Source: Clostridia bacterium
GTDB lineage: Bacteria > Bacillota > Clostridia > Christensenellales > Aristaeellaceae
Direction: 5' to 3'
Assembly: GCA_017501255.1 (NCBI GenBank)
Contig: JAFVXE010000043.1
Coordinates: 1 to 54,386, forward strand
Length of the DNA: 54,386 nucleotides
Positions within the stretch are counted from its first letter, which is position 1. Each line of letters starts with the position of its first letter. Of the stretch, positions 27,763-34,458 are shown piece after piece. The notes beneath the pieces are model-generated. The model was given only the letters and a program-made list of their open reading frames with translations, was not told where the DNA came from and did not search any database. Both the position numbers and the translations under genes were made by a program.

Positions 27763-28311
27763 TTACAGGGGGCGCACCATCAGGTACTCGTTGAGCAAAG
27801 TGCCATCCTTGAGGCGGATGCCGTTGGGGCGGTAACCCACGATGCGGAAGCCCATCTTCTCGTACAGGGCCCGGGCCCGGCTGTTGCCTTCGATGAATTC
27901 CAGTTCCATCTGGGTAACGCCCTCCCGCTTTTCGGCCACGGCGATCATCTCACGGAACATGGCCGAGCCGATGCCCAGATTCCAGAACTTTTTGGTCAGG
28001 CCAATGGCAACGGTGCAGCGGTGGCGGGTTTTGATCTTGTTGAAGAAGGAAAGATGGCAGTTCCCGGCCAATTCGCCGTCCACTTCGCACCAAATCATCA
28101 TGTCATATGGGGATTCGGCAACACGCTGGAAGAAACTGGCCTCCTGCTCAGGGGTCATGGTCACTTCCTCCGGCACACGGAGAATAAAGTCGGTTTCTCC
28201 GGCGGTCTGCTTCAGCCATTCCACCGCAGGGGCGGCGTCGGCTTCGGTGGCGGCGCGCAGGATGGCGGTGCGTCCATCTTTCAGGGTGATGGTTTTGGAT
28301 TCAAAGATCAT
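27763..28311 (-). CDS. GNAT acetyltransferase
   Basis: A 182-aa cytoplasmic acetyltransferase. ILRAATEADAAPAVEWLKQTAGETDFILR is a typical N-terminal helix-strand region. The acetyl-CoA loop is KFWNLGIGSAMF (Q/RxxGxG type), and the late motif ARALYEKMGFRIVGYRPNGI is conserved. Start at 28311 with GGAG upstream; a longer in-frame extension runs into the next gene and is rejected. It belongs to a chain of small minus-strand genes (GNAT, methyltransferase, GNAT) that may be co-transcribed toward queA. Confidence 0.85.
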   Translation of the reverse strand: MIFESKTITLKDGRTAILRAATEADAAPAVEWLKQTAGETDFILRVPEEVTMTPEQEASFFQRVAESPYDMMIWCEVDGELAGNCHLSFFNKIKTRHRCTVAIGLTKKFWNLGIGSAMFREMIAVAEKREGVTQMELEFIEGNSRARALYEKMGFRIVGYRPNGIRLKDGTLLNEYLMVRPL

Positions 28312-28354
28312 AATCGTCGCTCCTTTGCTGGTTGGTTGTGATGGGTGCAGCCGG

Positions 28355-29152
28355 TCACGGCTTGCGGGCCAGCTGCAGGTCGATGGTATCGTAAATGGTG
28401 AACAGGCCGCCGTGCCGGTTGATGGCATCCTCAATGGCGGCAAAGAACCGGTTGCGTGTGGGTTCGTCAATGGCGATGTGGTCGGAATAGGTGCCCAGCA
28501 GCTGGATGTATTCCGCCGCCGTAAAGGTGCGGGTGCGGTGGAACATGGCCCAGCGGATATCGGTAAAGCCGTATCCGGAAGCAATTTCTGCCCGCTGGCG
28601 GGCGGCTTCCTCGGTGTAGGGCACCGGCTTGCCCTTGCTGCGCTTGTGGTAGCCGCTGTAGTAGTCCTCATACAGCGCATCGATTTCCGCTGTCAGCTGA
28701 ATGCGCTCCTTGTCGGGATGAGGATGGTTGGCAAAACGGGCGAAGGTACCGCCGCTTTTGAGAATTTGGAACACCTTCCGGTAGCCGATGTCCTCCGGCA
28801 CCCAATGGAAGGCCGAGGCGGAGTACACCAGATCGTAGGTGCTTTCCGGCAGGTCTGCTTCCTCAAACTTGCCGTGGAGGGTACGAAAGGCAGGATAGGC
28901 TTTGAATTTCTCCTGACAGAGTTGGCAGAAGTTTTCTCCGGGCTCCACCGCCAGCACAGCGCAGCCGGTATCCAGCACAGGTTTGGTGGCCTGACCGCCG
29001 CCGATGCCCACTTCCATGGCACGGCTGGTTTCGTTCAGGGGCTGGTAGGCGAGGAGGGTTTCATACAATGCGTCCACATAGCCGGGGCGCATTTTCTCAT
29101 AGGTGGCGGACACGGTGTCGAAAGTCCAGCCAAGGCCTTGGATCACGGGCAT
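28355..29152 (-). CDS. Class I SAM-dependent methyltransferase
   Basis: A 265-aa cytoplasmic methyltransferase. Motif I is MEVGIGGGQATKPVL, followed by the acidic post-I strand VLAVEPGENF. YDLVYSASAFHWVPEDIGYRKVFQILKSGG gives motifs II-III of the methyltransferase type 11 family. Substrate unknown. Start chosen at 29152 because GGAG lies 6 bases upstream; a start 8 codons further up overlaps the neighbouring acetyltransferase. It is separated from that gene's stop by 20 bases. Confidence 0.85.
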   Translation of the reverse strand: MPVIQGLGWTFDTVSATYEKMRPGYVDALYETLLAYQPLNETSRAMEVGIGGGQATKPVLDTGCAVLAVEPGENFCQLCQEKFKAYPAFRTLHGKFEEADLPESTYDLVYSASAFHWVPEDIGYRKVFQILKSGGTFARFANHPHPDKERIQLTAEIDALYEDYYSGYHKRSKGKPVPYTEEAARQRAEIASGYGFTDIRWAMFHRTRTFTAAEYIQLLGTYSDHIAIDEPTRNRFFAAIEDAINRHGGLFTIYDTIDLQLARKP

Positions 29153-29172
29153 GGGAAGCTCCTTTCCGGCTT

Positions 29173-29703
29173 TCAATCTTTCAGTTTCTTGGACAGGAAC
29201 AGCACCAGATCATCATCCACGATGCAGGTGGTTTCGTACTGGACGCACTGCTGGTTCTGATACCACACGCCGGAGCCATCCGGGATGTAGCCCCGCTTCA
29301 CATACATCCGCTGGGCGCTGCCGTATTCCCGGCACAGGCCCACGCCAAGGGTAACGGTATCGCCGCGCTGGGCGGCGAGTTGCTCGGCGGCGTCCATCAG
29401 CCGGTTGCCGATGCCTTTGCGCTGGTACTTCATTAGCACGCTGAAATCAACAATCACGGGGATCTTCTTTCCCTTGAAAGGGCCTTCCTGCGCATCGAAA
29501 TACAGATACACAGAACCCGCTGGCTGGCCTTGGTATACCGCCGTCAGGGCTACGCATTTGCCTTCGGCTGCTTCGGTCATGCGCATATGGTAGTAGTTCA
29601 CATCCGGATGCCAGCCCTGGGCGGTGTATTCATCGTCGAAGATTTTTGCATCCGCAGGTTCCATATCGCGGATGAGCAGGTCTTGGTCTTGGTAATAGGT
29701 CAT
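29173..29703 (-). CDS. GNAT acetyltransferase
   Basis: A 176-aa cytoplasmic acetyltransferase. LLIRDMEPADAKIFDDEY opens the fold, VLMKYQRKGIGNRLMDAAEQLA supplies the acetyl-CoA binding RKGIG loop, and YGSAQRMYVKRGYIPDGSGVWY closes it. The late segment is typical of GNATs that act on small molecules or peptides. It is the first gene of the minus-strand chain; AAGGAG lies upstream of its ATG. Directly upstream lies a palindromic mobile-element-like repeat. Confidence 0.85.
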   Translation of the reverse strand: MTYYQDQDLLIRDMEPADAKIFDDEYTAQGWHPDVNYYHMRMTEAAEGKCVALTAVYQGQPAGSVYLYFDAQEGPFKGKKIPVIVDFSVLMKYQRKGIGNRLMDAAEQLAAQRGDTVTLGVGLCREYGSAQRMYVKRGYIPDGSGVWYQNQQCVQYETTCIVDDDLVLFLSKKLKD

Positions 29704-30167
29704 ATCGGTTCTCCTTGATGGTTTGGTAGGATTGGGTATGAGACAATCCCTCAGTCAGCTTCGCTGACAGCTCCCTTTACACAAGGGAGCCTTTGCAGCT
29801 CGCCCCCTGAGCCTCCCTTGTGTAAAGGGAGGTGGCTCGCCGTTAGGCGAGACGGAGGGATTGTCCGCTGCTCAAGCGTTTGTTAGCAAAGAATGTTGCC
29901 ATCAATGGGCTTGAAAAAGCCACTGGGACACCCGAGCCGCACATCTTGCTTCGCTCGCTGTGCTTGCGGGTTTTGCGCTGCGGCGCAGGTTGCGGGGCTC
30001 TGCCCCGCGCCCCGGCAGGGGCGACGGAGGGAAGTGTGTGCCCAGTGGGCACTTGCGCAAAGCGCAAAACGACCCGCAGTCGTCAACCGAAGCAAGGGCT
30101 GGGCACGGTTAGTGCCCAGAGCGCCGACTGAGGTTGCGGGTTAGTGCCCCCTGCACCCCGCACATTT
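29704..30167. other. Non-coding repeat-rich interval
   Basis: This 464-base interval has no credible gene. It contains a 124-bp MITE-like element (29742-29865). Further on are GC-rich hairpin pieces, including a GGGGCTCTGCCCC palindrome with a CCCCGGCAGGGG partner at 29994-30030, and a GTGCCCCCTGCACCCCGC piece at 30143 that matches the spacer of the composite repeats. The short ORFs here have no ribosome-binding sites. Confidence 0.6.
29742..29865. mobile_element. MITE-like element with 11-bp terminal inverted repeats
   Basis: A 124-bp non-coding element bounded by GACAATCCCTC (left) and GAGGGATTGTC (right), perfect inverted repeats. Inside are further palindromes: GTCAGC-TTC-GCTGAC, and CTCCCTTTACACAAGGGAG facing CTCCCTTGTGTAAAGGGAG. 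Half copies of the same sequence occur at 32391-32443 and 32863-32918. No clear target duplication is visible. Confidence 0.75.
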
Positions 30168-31205
30168 CTATAAATCCATCTTTACCTGTTCTGCCCCGCC
30201 GTAGACCTGCAAGGGCTTACGTCCCATATGCTCATAGGCCGCCGGGGTGACCACACGTCCTCTGGGCGTCCGCATCAGAAAGCCCAGCTGCATCAGGTAG
30301 GGTTCGTACACATCCTCGATGGTGCGGGCATCCTCGCCGGTCATGGCCGCCAGGGTTTCCAACCCCACCGGCCCACCGGCGAACTTATCCATGGTGGCTT
30401 CCAGCATCAGCCGGTCCAGCTTGTCCAGACCCAGCTCATCCACGCCCTGCATATCCAGCGCACGCTGGGCGATCTCCTTGGTAATCACGCCGCCGCCATG
30501 CACCTGCGCATAGTCCCGCACACGGCGCAGCATCCGGTTGGCAATGCGGGGCGTGCCCCGGCTGCGGCGGGCGATTTCCAGAATGCCGTCCTCTTCCGCA
30601 TCCACCTTCAAAATGCCCGCAGACCGGCGCACGATGGCGCTCAGCTCCGTGGGATTATACATTTCCAGCCGGAACAGGATGCCGAAGCGATCCCGAAGCG
30701 GCGCAGACAAAAGGCCCGCCCGGGTGGTGGCGCCCACCAGCGTGAAATGGGGCAGGTCAATGCGCACCGAACGGGCCGTGGGGCCCTTGCCGATCATGAT
30801 ATCCAGCGCATAGTCCTCCATGGCAGGGTACAGCACTTCCTCCACCGAGCGGCTCAGCCGGTGGATTTCATCGATAAACAGCACATCGCCGTCTGCCAGA
30901 TTGGTCAGGATGCTGGCCAGGTCGCCGGGGCGTTCAATGGCAGGGCCGCTGGTGATGCGGATGTTCTGGCCCATCTCCGCTGCGATGATGCCCGCCAGCG
31001 TGGTTTTGCCAAGGCCGGGAGGGCCGTACAGCAGCAAATGATCCAGCGACTCATGGCGTTCCAGCGCAGCACGGATGGAAATATTCAGGTTTTCTTTCAC
31101 ACTCTCCTGACCCACATATTCCCGAAGGCTTTTCGGGCGCAGGCTCACTTCCTCGTCCCCGTCCCGGAAACCGGTGGAAACAAAGCGTTCATCTTGCATG
31201 GTCAT
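30168..31205 (-). CDS. ruvB: Holliday junction branch-migration ATPase RuvB
   Basis: A 345-aa cytoplasmic AAA+ motor that drives branch migration of Holliday junctions together with RuvA. Signatures: [20 protein letters not shown] at the start, Walker [13 protein letters not shown], Walker [12 protein letters not shown], sensor 1 [18 protein letters not shown], and the C-terminal winged helix ending [21 protein letters not shown]. Last gene of ruvC-ruvA-ruvB, 9 bases after ruvA. Followed by the repeat-rich interval rather than a clear terminator. Confidence 0.97.
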   Translation of the reverse strand: MTMQDERFVSTGFRDGDEEVSLRPKSLREYVGQESVKENLNISIRAALERHESLDHLLLYGPPGLGKTTLAGIIAAEMGQNIRITSGPAIERPGDLASILTNLADGDVLFIDEIHRLSRSVEEVLYPAMEDYALDIMIGKGPTARSVRIDLPHFTLVGATTRAGLLSAPLRDRFGILFRLEMYNPTELSAIVRRSAGILKVDAEEDGILEIARRSRGTPRIANRMLRRVRDYAQVHGGGVITKEIAQRALDMQGVDELGLDKLDRLMLEATMDKFAGGPVGLETLAAMTGEDARTIEDVYEPYLMQLGFLMRTPRGRVVTPAAYEHMGRKPLQVYGGAEQVKMDL

Positions 31206-31214
31206 GTCCTCCTG

Positions 31215-31832
31215 TTAGCCGTTCTGCGCCATGTGACGCAGTGCCAGCTTGATCAGCCCGTCGGCGGTATCGGCCTGTCCCTTGACGCCCTTCAAGGCGT
31301 TTGCGGCCTCCTGCGGGGTATAGCCCAGCGATTGCAGCGCAAGGATGGCTTCGCTGACCGGGTCGGCCCCGGCAGGGTCGGCGGGGATAACCGTATCCAC
31401 GATTTCGCCGCCCATGGCAAAAGCGTCCTGGGTCAGCTTATCCTTCAGTTCCAGCGAGATGCGCTGGGCGGTTTTCTTGCCGATGCCCGGTGCACGGCTC
31501 AGGGCTGCCGCATCCCCGGTGAGAATCGCCAGCCGCAGGTCGGAAAGGGGCATACTGCCCAGCACCGCCAGTGCGCTTTTCGCACCGATGCCGCTGACGG
31601 AGATCAGCCGCTTGAACATATCCTTCTCATCCTTGCTGTCAAAGCCGTACAGCTCCATGGCATCCTCCCGCACGCTCAGGTACGTGAACAGGCGGCAGCT
31701 CTGCCCGGCAGCCGGCAGGGTGGACAATACGCCCACGCTGCACATCACCCGGTAGCCCACGCCACCGGCGGTCATCAGCAGCACTTCGTTTTCGTTCTTT
31801 TCGATCACGATGCCCTCGATCATGGCGATCAT
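31215..31832 (-). CDS. ruvA: Holliday junction DNA-binding protein RuvA
   Basis: A 205-aa protein that binds four-way DNA junctions as a tetramer and recruits RuvB. Domain I has MIEGIVIEKNENEVLLMTAGGVGYRV, and domain II has two helix-hairpin-helix motifs (LISVSGIGAKSALAVLG and LSRAPGIGKKTAQRISLELKDKL). Domain III ends in SLGYTPQEAANALKGV. Middle gene of the ruvCAB operon, 10 bases after ruvC. The ORF opens MIAMIEG; ATG at 31832 is taken as the start although the internal MIEG ATG at 31823 matches the family's usual start better. Confidence 0.96.
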   Translation of the reverse strand: MIAMIEGIVIEKNENEVLLMTAGGVGYRVMCSVGVLSTLPAAGQSCRLFTYLSVREDAMELYGFDSKDEKDMFKRLISVSGIGAKSALAVLGSMPLSDLRLAILTGDAAALSRAPGIGKKTAQRISLELKDKLTQDAFAMGGEIVDTVIPADPAGADPVSEAILALQSLGYTPQEAANALKGVKGQADTADGLIKLALRHMAQNG

Positions 31833-31842
31833 GCAGCATCCC

Positions 31843-32337
31843 TCATTTCATCAAAAATTGTTCCCGGGCCGGGCCGGTGGCAGCGTGGGTCAGCGCAATG
31901 GCGATGGCATCGGCAGCGTCATCCGGCTTAGCGATGTGATCCATTTTCAGCAGCAGCTTCACCATCTGCTGAATCTGCTGCTTTTCGGCCTTGCCGTAGC
32001 CCACGATGGCCTGTTTCACCTGCATGGGGGTGTACTCGAACAGCCGGTCCGTATAGGCGGCGCAGGCAGCGATGCTCACGCCACGAGCTGCGCCCACCGT
32101 GAAGGCAGTGGTCACGTTCTTGGCGAAAAACAGCTCTTCAAAGGCGATTTCATCCGGCTGGTACAAGGCCAGCAGGTCACGCATATCCTCGCCGATCTGC
32201 TTGAGGCGGTCAGGCAGGCGCTGCTGGGGGGTGGTCAGGATGCAGCCGTAGTTTATCAGCCGCTGGCGGCCGCTTTCTGCTTCGATCACGCCCCAGCCAA
32301 GGGTGGCAAGGCCAGGGTCAATGCCTAAGATTCTCAT
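31843..32337 (-). CDS. ruvC: Crossover junction endodeoxyribonuclease RuvC
   Basis: A 164-aa nuclease that resolves Holliday junctions. The catalytic acidic residues are visible in MRILGIDPGLATLGWG, IAFEELFFAKN, and the C-terminal KPDDAADAIAIALTHA. Length matches the family. First gene of ruvCAB; GGAGGAAACCAATG gives a strong ribosome-binding site at 32337. Upstream is a 737-base repeat field without genes, so the operon promoter must lie within it or close to the start; none could be identified with confidence. Confidence 0.96.
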   Translation of the reverse strand: MRILGIDPGLATLGWGVIEAESGRQRLINYGCILTTPQQRLPDRLKQIGEDMRDLLALYQPDEIAFEELFFAKNVTTAFTVGAARGVSIAACAAYTDRLFEYTPMQVKQAIVGYGKAEKQQIQQMVKLLLKMDHIAKPDDAADAIAIALTHAATGPAREQFLMK

Positions 32338-32390
32338 TGGTTTCCTCCTTTGGAGGGGGGATTGTTTTTCGCAGGGGGCTGTGCGCCCCC

Positions 32391-32443
32391 AAAGGCTCCT
32401 TCCCTTGGGGAGGGAGCTGTCAGCGAAGCTGACTGAGGGTAGG
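32391..32443. repeat. Half copy of the MITE-like repeat
   Basis: Read on the minus strand it gives CCCTCAGTCAGCTTCGCTGAC-AGCTCCCT followed by CCCCAAGGGAAGGAGCC, the left half of the element at 29742 with a different inner loop. Confidence 0.7.
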
Positions 32444-32590
32444 GATTTGTTGCTATCGCTGGCAGCGGCGGCTGGGCGAGTTTTCTCGCAGTGCCGCTGC
32501 GAGGGAGTGGGTGGGGGCTGCGCGCCCCCACACCCTGCGGTTCCTCTTTTGAAAAAGAGGAACCAGAAAACAGCGACACGCTCCCTTTGG

Positions 32591-32727
32591 TCAAATCCCT
32601 TGGATTGCTATTTTTCGGGGCGGCGGGCACAATGCGCAATGCGTTATCGTATCTTGGCTGCATCCTTGTTTATTGACTGCCCAACCTGTGCCCTTCATCC
32701 GCCCCGAAAAACAGCTTAGGGATTTGA
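32591..32727. mobile_element. 137-bp palindromic MITE-like element
   Basis: The left end TCAAATCCCT is an exact inverted repeat of the right end AGGGATTTGA. After a short unmatched spacer the repeats continue with TTTTTCGGGGCGG against CCGCCCCGAAAAA, then GGGCAC against GTGCCC. The core has no ORF. Not related by eye to the 29742 element. Confidence 0.7.
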
Positions 32728-32862
32728 CGTCGTCCGCTACCGCCTGAGTGCGGGGAGCACCTTGGCTTTGCTCCGCTTCTCTTGGCTCCCGAACAAGGCG
32801 TTTTGTGCTGGTTGGCTGTGCTTTCGTTTCTACTGGTTTCCCAGTATGGGAAACGTCCCCCA

Positions 32863-32918
32863 AAAAGGCTCCTTCCCCTTGGGGAGGGAACTGTCGCCGC
32901 AAGGCGACTGAGGGTAGG
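32863..32918. repeat. Second half copy of the MITE-like repeat
   Basis: AGGCTCCTTCCCCTTGGGGAGGGAACTGTCGCC-GCAA-GGCGACTGAGGGTAGG, the same organisation as 32391-32443 but with compensating changes in the central hairpin (GTCGCC/GGCGAC in place of GTCAGC/GCTGAC). Confidence 0.7.
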
Positions 32919-33034
32919 TAACAAGCAACGGAGGAAAGAGTGTGCCCGGTGAACGTTTACACAAAGCAGACCGGCATGGCTTTCCTCCTCTCCCTCCGCA
33001 CCATCTTGCACACACTATACAAAATATATCCTTT

Positions 33035-33115
33035 TCGCCTGTGAAACAGGCGAAATACACGGGGTGCAGAGGAATTATTCCCCTGCCGGGGTCTGGGGCA
33101 GAGCCCCAGCGTCTC
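33035..33115. repeat. Composite palindromic repeat, copy C, entering a coding region
   Basis: Minus strand: GCTGGGGCTCTGCCCCAG, ACCCCGGCAGGGG, a TCTGCACCCCG spacer, then TTTCGCCTG/CAGGCGAAA. Same order as copies A and B. The part from 33075 to about 33115 forms the last codons and the stop of the AAA+ ATPase gene. Confidence 0.65.
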
Positions 33116-34457
33116 CCTCGTCCTCCCCATTCGCCTTCCCTGCTTCAATCACCTTTTCCACCAGCTCCGCTTCTTCGGAGCCGTCCTCGGAGCCGCCGCC
33201 GGCGATGCGGATATCGTCGCTGGTCAGGAGCATGAGGGTTTCTTTGGTGATGGGTTCGGTGGAGGCAGCCAGGCGGTTGGCCTGGGCACTGACGGCACGC
33301 TCGAACAGGTTGCGCACGCCGCGGGCGTTGCCGAAGCTCTTTACATCAAGGCTCAGCAGGGCAAGGAGGCCCCGCAGCAGGTCACGGGCATCCTCGGCCA
33401 GGGTATAGCCGCTTTTGTTGCAGCGCATCTCAAAGATGGCGATCATCTCGTCCACTGTGTAGTCCTTGAAATCCAGGAAGCGGTTGAAACGGCTTTCCAG
33501 ACCGGGATTGGAGTGAACGAATTCCTCCATCAGCTCAATGTAGCCCGCCACGATGACGATCAGATCATCCCGGTGATCCTCCATGGCTTTGAGCAGGGTA
33601 TCCACGGCCTCCTGACCGTAATCGTTGCCGCCCTTGGTGGTGAGGGTGTAGGCTTCGTCAATGAAGAGCACGCCGCCCAGCGCCTTCTGGATCACCTCGC
33701 CGGTTTTGATGGCGGTCTGACCCACATAGCCGGCCACCAGGCCGCTGCGGTCCACCTCCACCAAGTGGCCCTTGGAAAGAATGCCAAGGCTCTTGTAGAT
33801 GCGGGCCATCAGGCGGGCGATCATGGTTTTGCCGGTGCCGGGGTTGCCGGAGAAGACCATGTGCAAAGAAAGATCATTGACCGGCAGGCCGGCATCCTTG
33901 CGCATCTTCTGCACACTGACCAGATTGATCAGGCTTTCCACCTCTTTTTTGACGGTGTCAAGGCCGATATATTCGCTGAGTTCCTTCTTGAGATCCTCGA
34001 TATTCTCCGGAGGTTCCTCCTGCTGGGTATCAGCGGCGGGGGCAGCGGTGGTCTGCTGACCGGCAGCGGCTGCACCGGGCTGAACCGGGGCGGCAGGCTG
34101 GGCGGGAACGGCGCCGCTCTGCACGGGCACTGAGGGCTGTGCAGGCACAACGGGTGTGCCGGTGACAGGGGTATACACGCCGGTGATCGGATTGAAGCCA
34201 CCGTTCATACCGGGCTGGTTCAGGAAGGGATTGCCTGCGCCCTGCAAGCTGCTCAGGCTGGGCATATCGGCGGGAATGGCAGAGGGCGCAGAAGGCACGC
34301 TGCTCATGGGCTTGCCGCCGATGGTCATATTGGTAGACTGGGAAACGCCGCCCACACCCCAAAGATCCTCGGTGATGCGGCGCAGGTTGTTGCCGGTCAT
34401 CTGGCTGATGACCTCCATCTGCAACTGGATGATCTCGTCCTTGCGGTCGCGTGCCAT
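33075..34457 (-). CDS. CbxX/CfqX-type AAA+ ATPase with long low-complexity N-terminus
   Basis: A 460-aa cytoplasmic ATPase. Residues 1-45 are a conserved-looking helical head (DEIIQLQMEVISQMTGNNLRRI cut short here), and 50-150 a Pro/Ala/Gln-rich linker. From 155 (LKKELSEYIGLDTVKKEVESL) it is a CbxX/CfqX AAA+ module: Walker A GNPGTGKT (204-211), pore-loop-like SGLVAGYVGQT, Walker B GGVLFIDEAY (about 262-270), sensor VIVAGY and arginine finger region NPGLESRFNR. Relatives are SpoVK, Rubisco activase CbbX and the type VII secretion ATPase EccA, which remodel protein complexes. It starts one base after the SH3-like gene ends. The last ~14 residues come from a repeat element. Confidence 0.88.
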   Translation of the reverse strand: MARDRKDEIIQLQMEVISQMTGNNLRRITEDLWGVGGVSQSTNMTIGGKPMSSVPSAPSAIPADMPSLSSLQGAGNPFLNQPGMNGGFNPITGVYTPVTGTPVVPAQPSVPVQSGAVPAQPAAPVQPGAAAAGQQTTAAPAADTQQEEPPENIEDLKKELSEYIGLDTVKKEVESLINLVSVQKMRKDAGLPVNDLSLHMVFSGNPGTGKTMIARLMARIYKSLGILSKGHLVEVDRSGLVAGYVGQTAIKTGEVIQKALGGVLFIDEAYTLTTKGGNDYGQEAVDTLLKAMEDHRDDLIVIVAGYIELMEEFVHSNPGLESRFNRFLDFKDYTVDEMIAIFEMRCNKSGYTLAEDARDLLRGLLALLSLDVKSFGNARGVRNLFERAVSAQANRLAASTEPITKETLMLLTSDDIRIAGGGSEDGSEEAELVEKVIEAGKANGEDEGDAGALPQTPAGE

Positions 34458-34458
34458 A

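Larger units (their letters stand above)
32338..33074. other. Gene-free repeat field upstream of ruvC
   Basis: This 737-base region contains no supported gene. It holds two half copies of the MITE-like repeat (32391-32443 and 32863-32918), a hairpin block with GGGGGCTGCGCGCCCCC and GGTTCCTC...GAGGAACC (32508-32563), and a 137-bp element with long terminal inverted repeats (32591-32727). Small hairpins such as GTTTCCCA-GTA-TGGGAAAC (32836-32854) and part of composite repeat copy C at the right end are also present. It reads as an accumulation site for small non-autonomous elements. Confidence 0.65.

Noticed and set aside
29880..30144. Several short ORFs of 70-83 aa in both directions
   Set aside because: They sit in GC-rich palindromic repeats, overlap each other in several frames and lack ribosome-binding sites.
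30228..31931. 567-aa plus-strand frame opposite ruvB and ruvA
   Set aside because: Shadow of two highly conserved genes.
29742..32918. Possible CRISPR array from recurring CTCCCTT and GCTGAC hairpins
   Set aside because: Copies are far apart, unequal, and without regular spacers or cas genes; they fit MITE-like elements.
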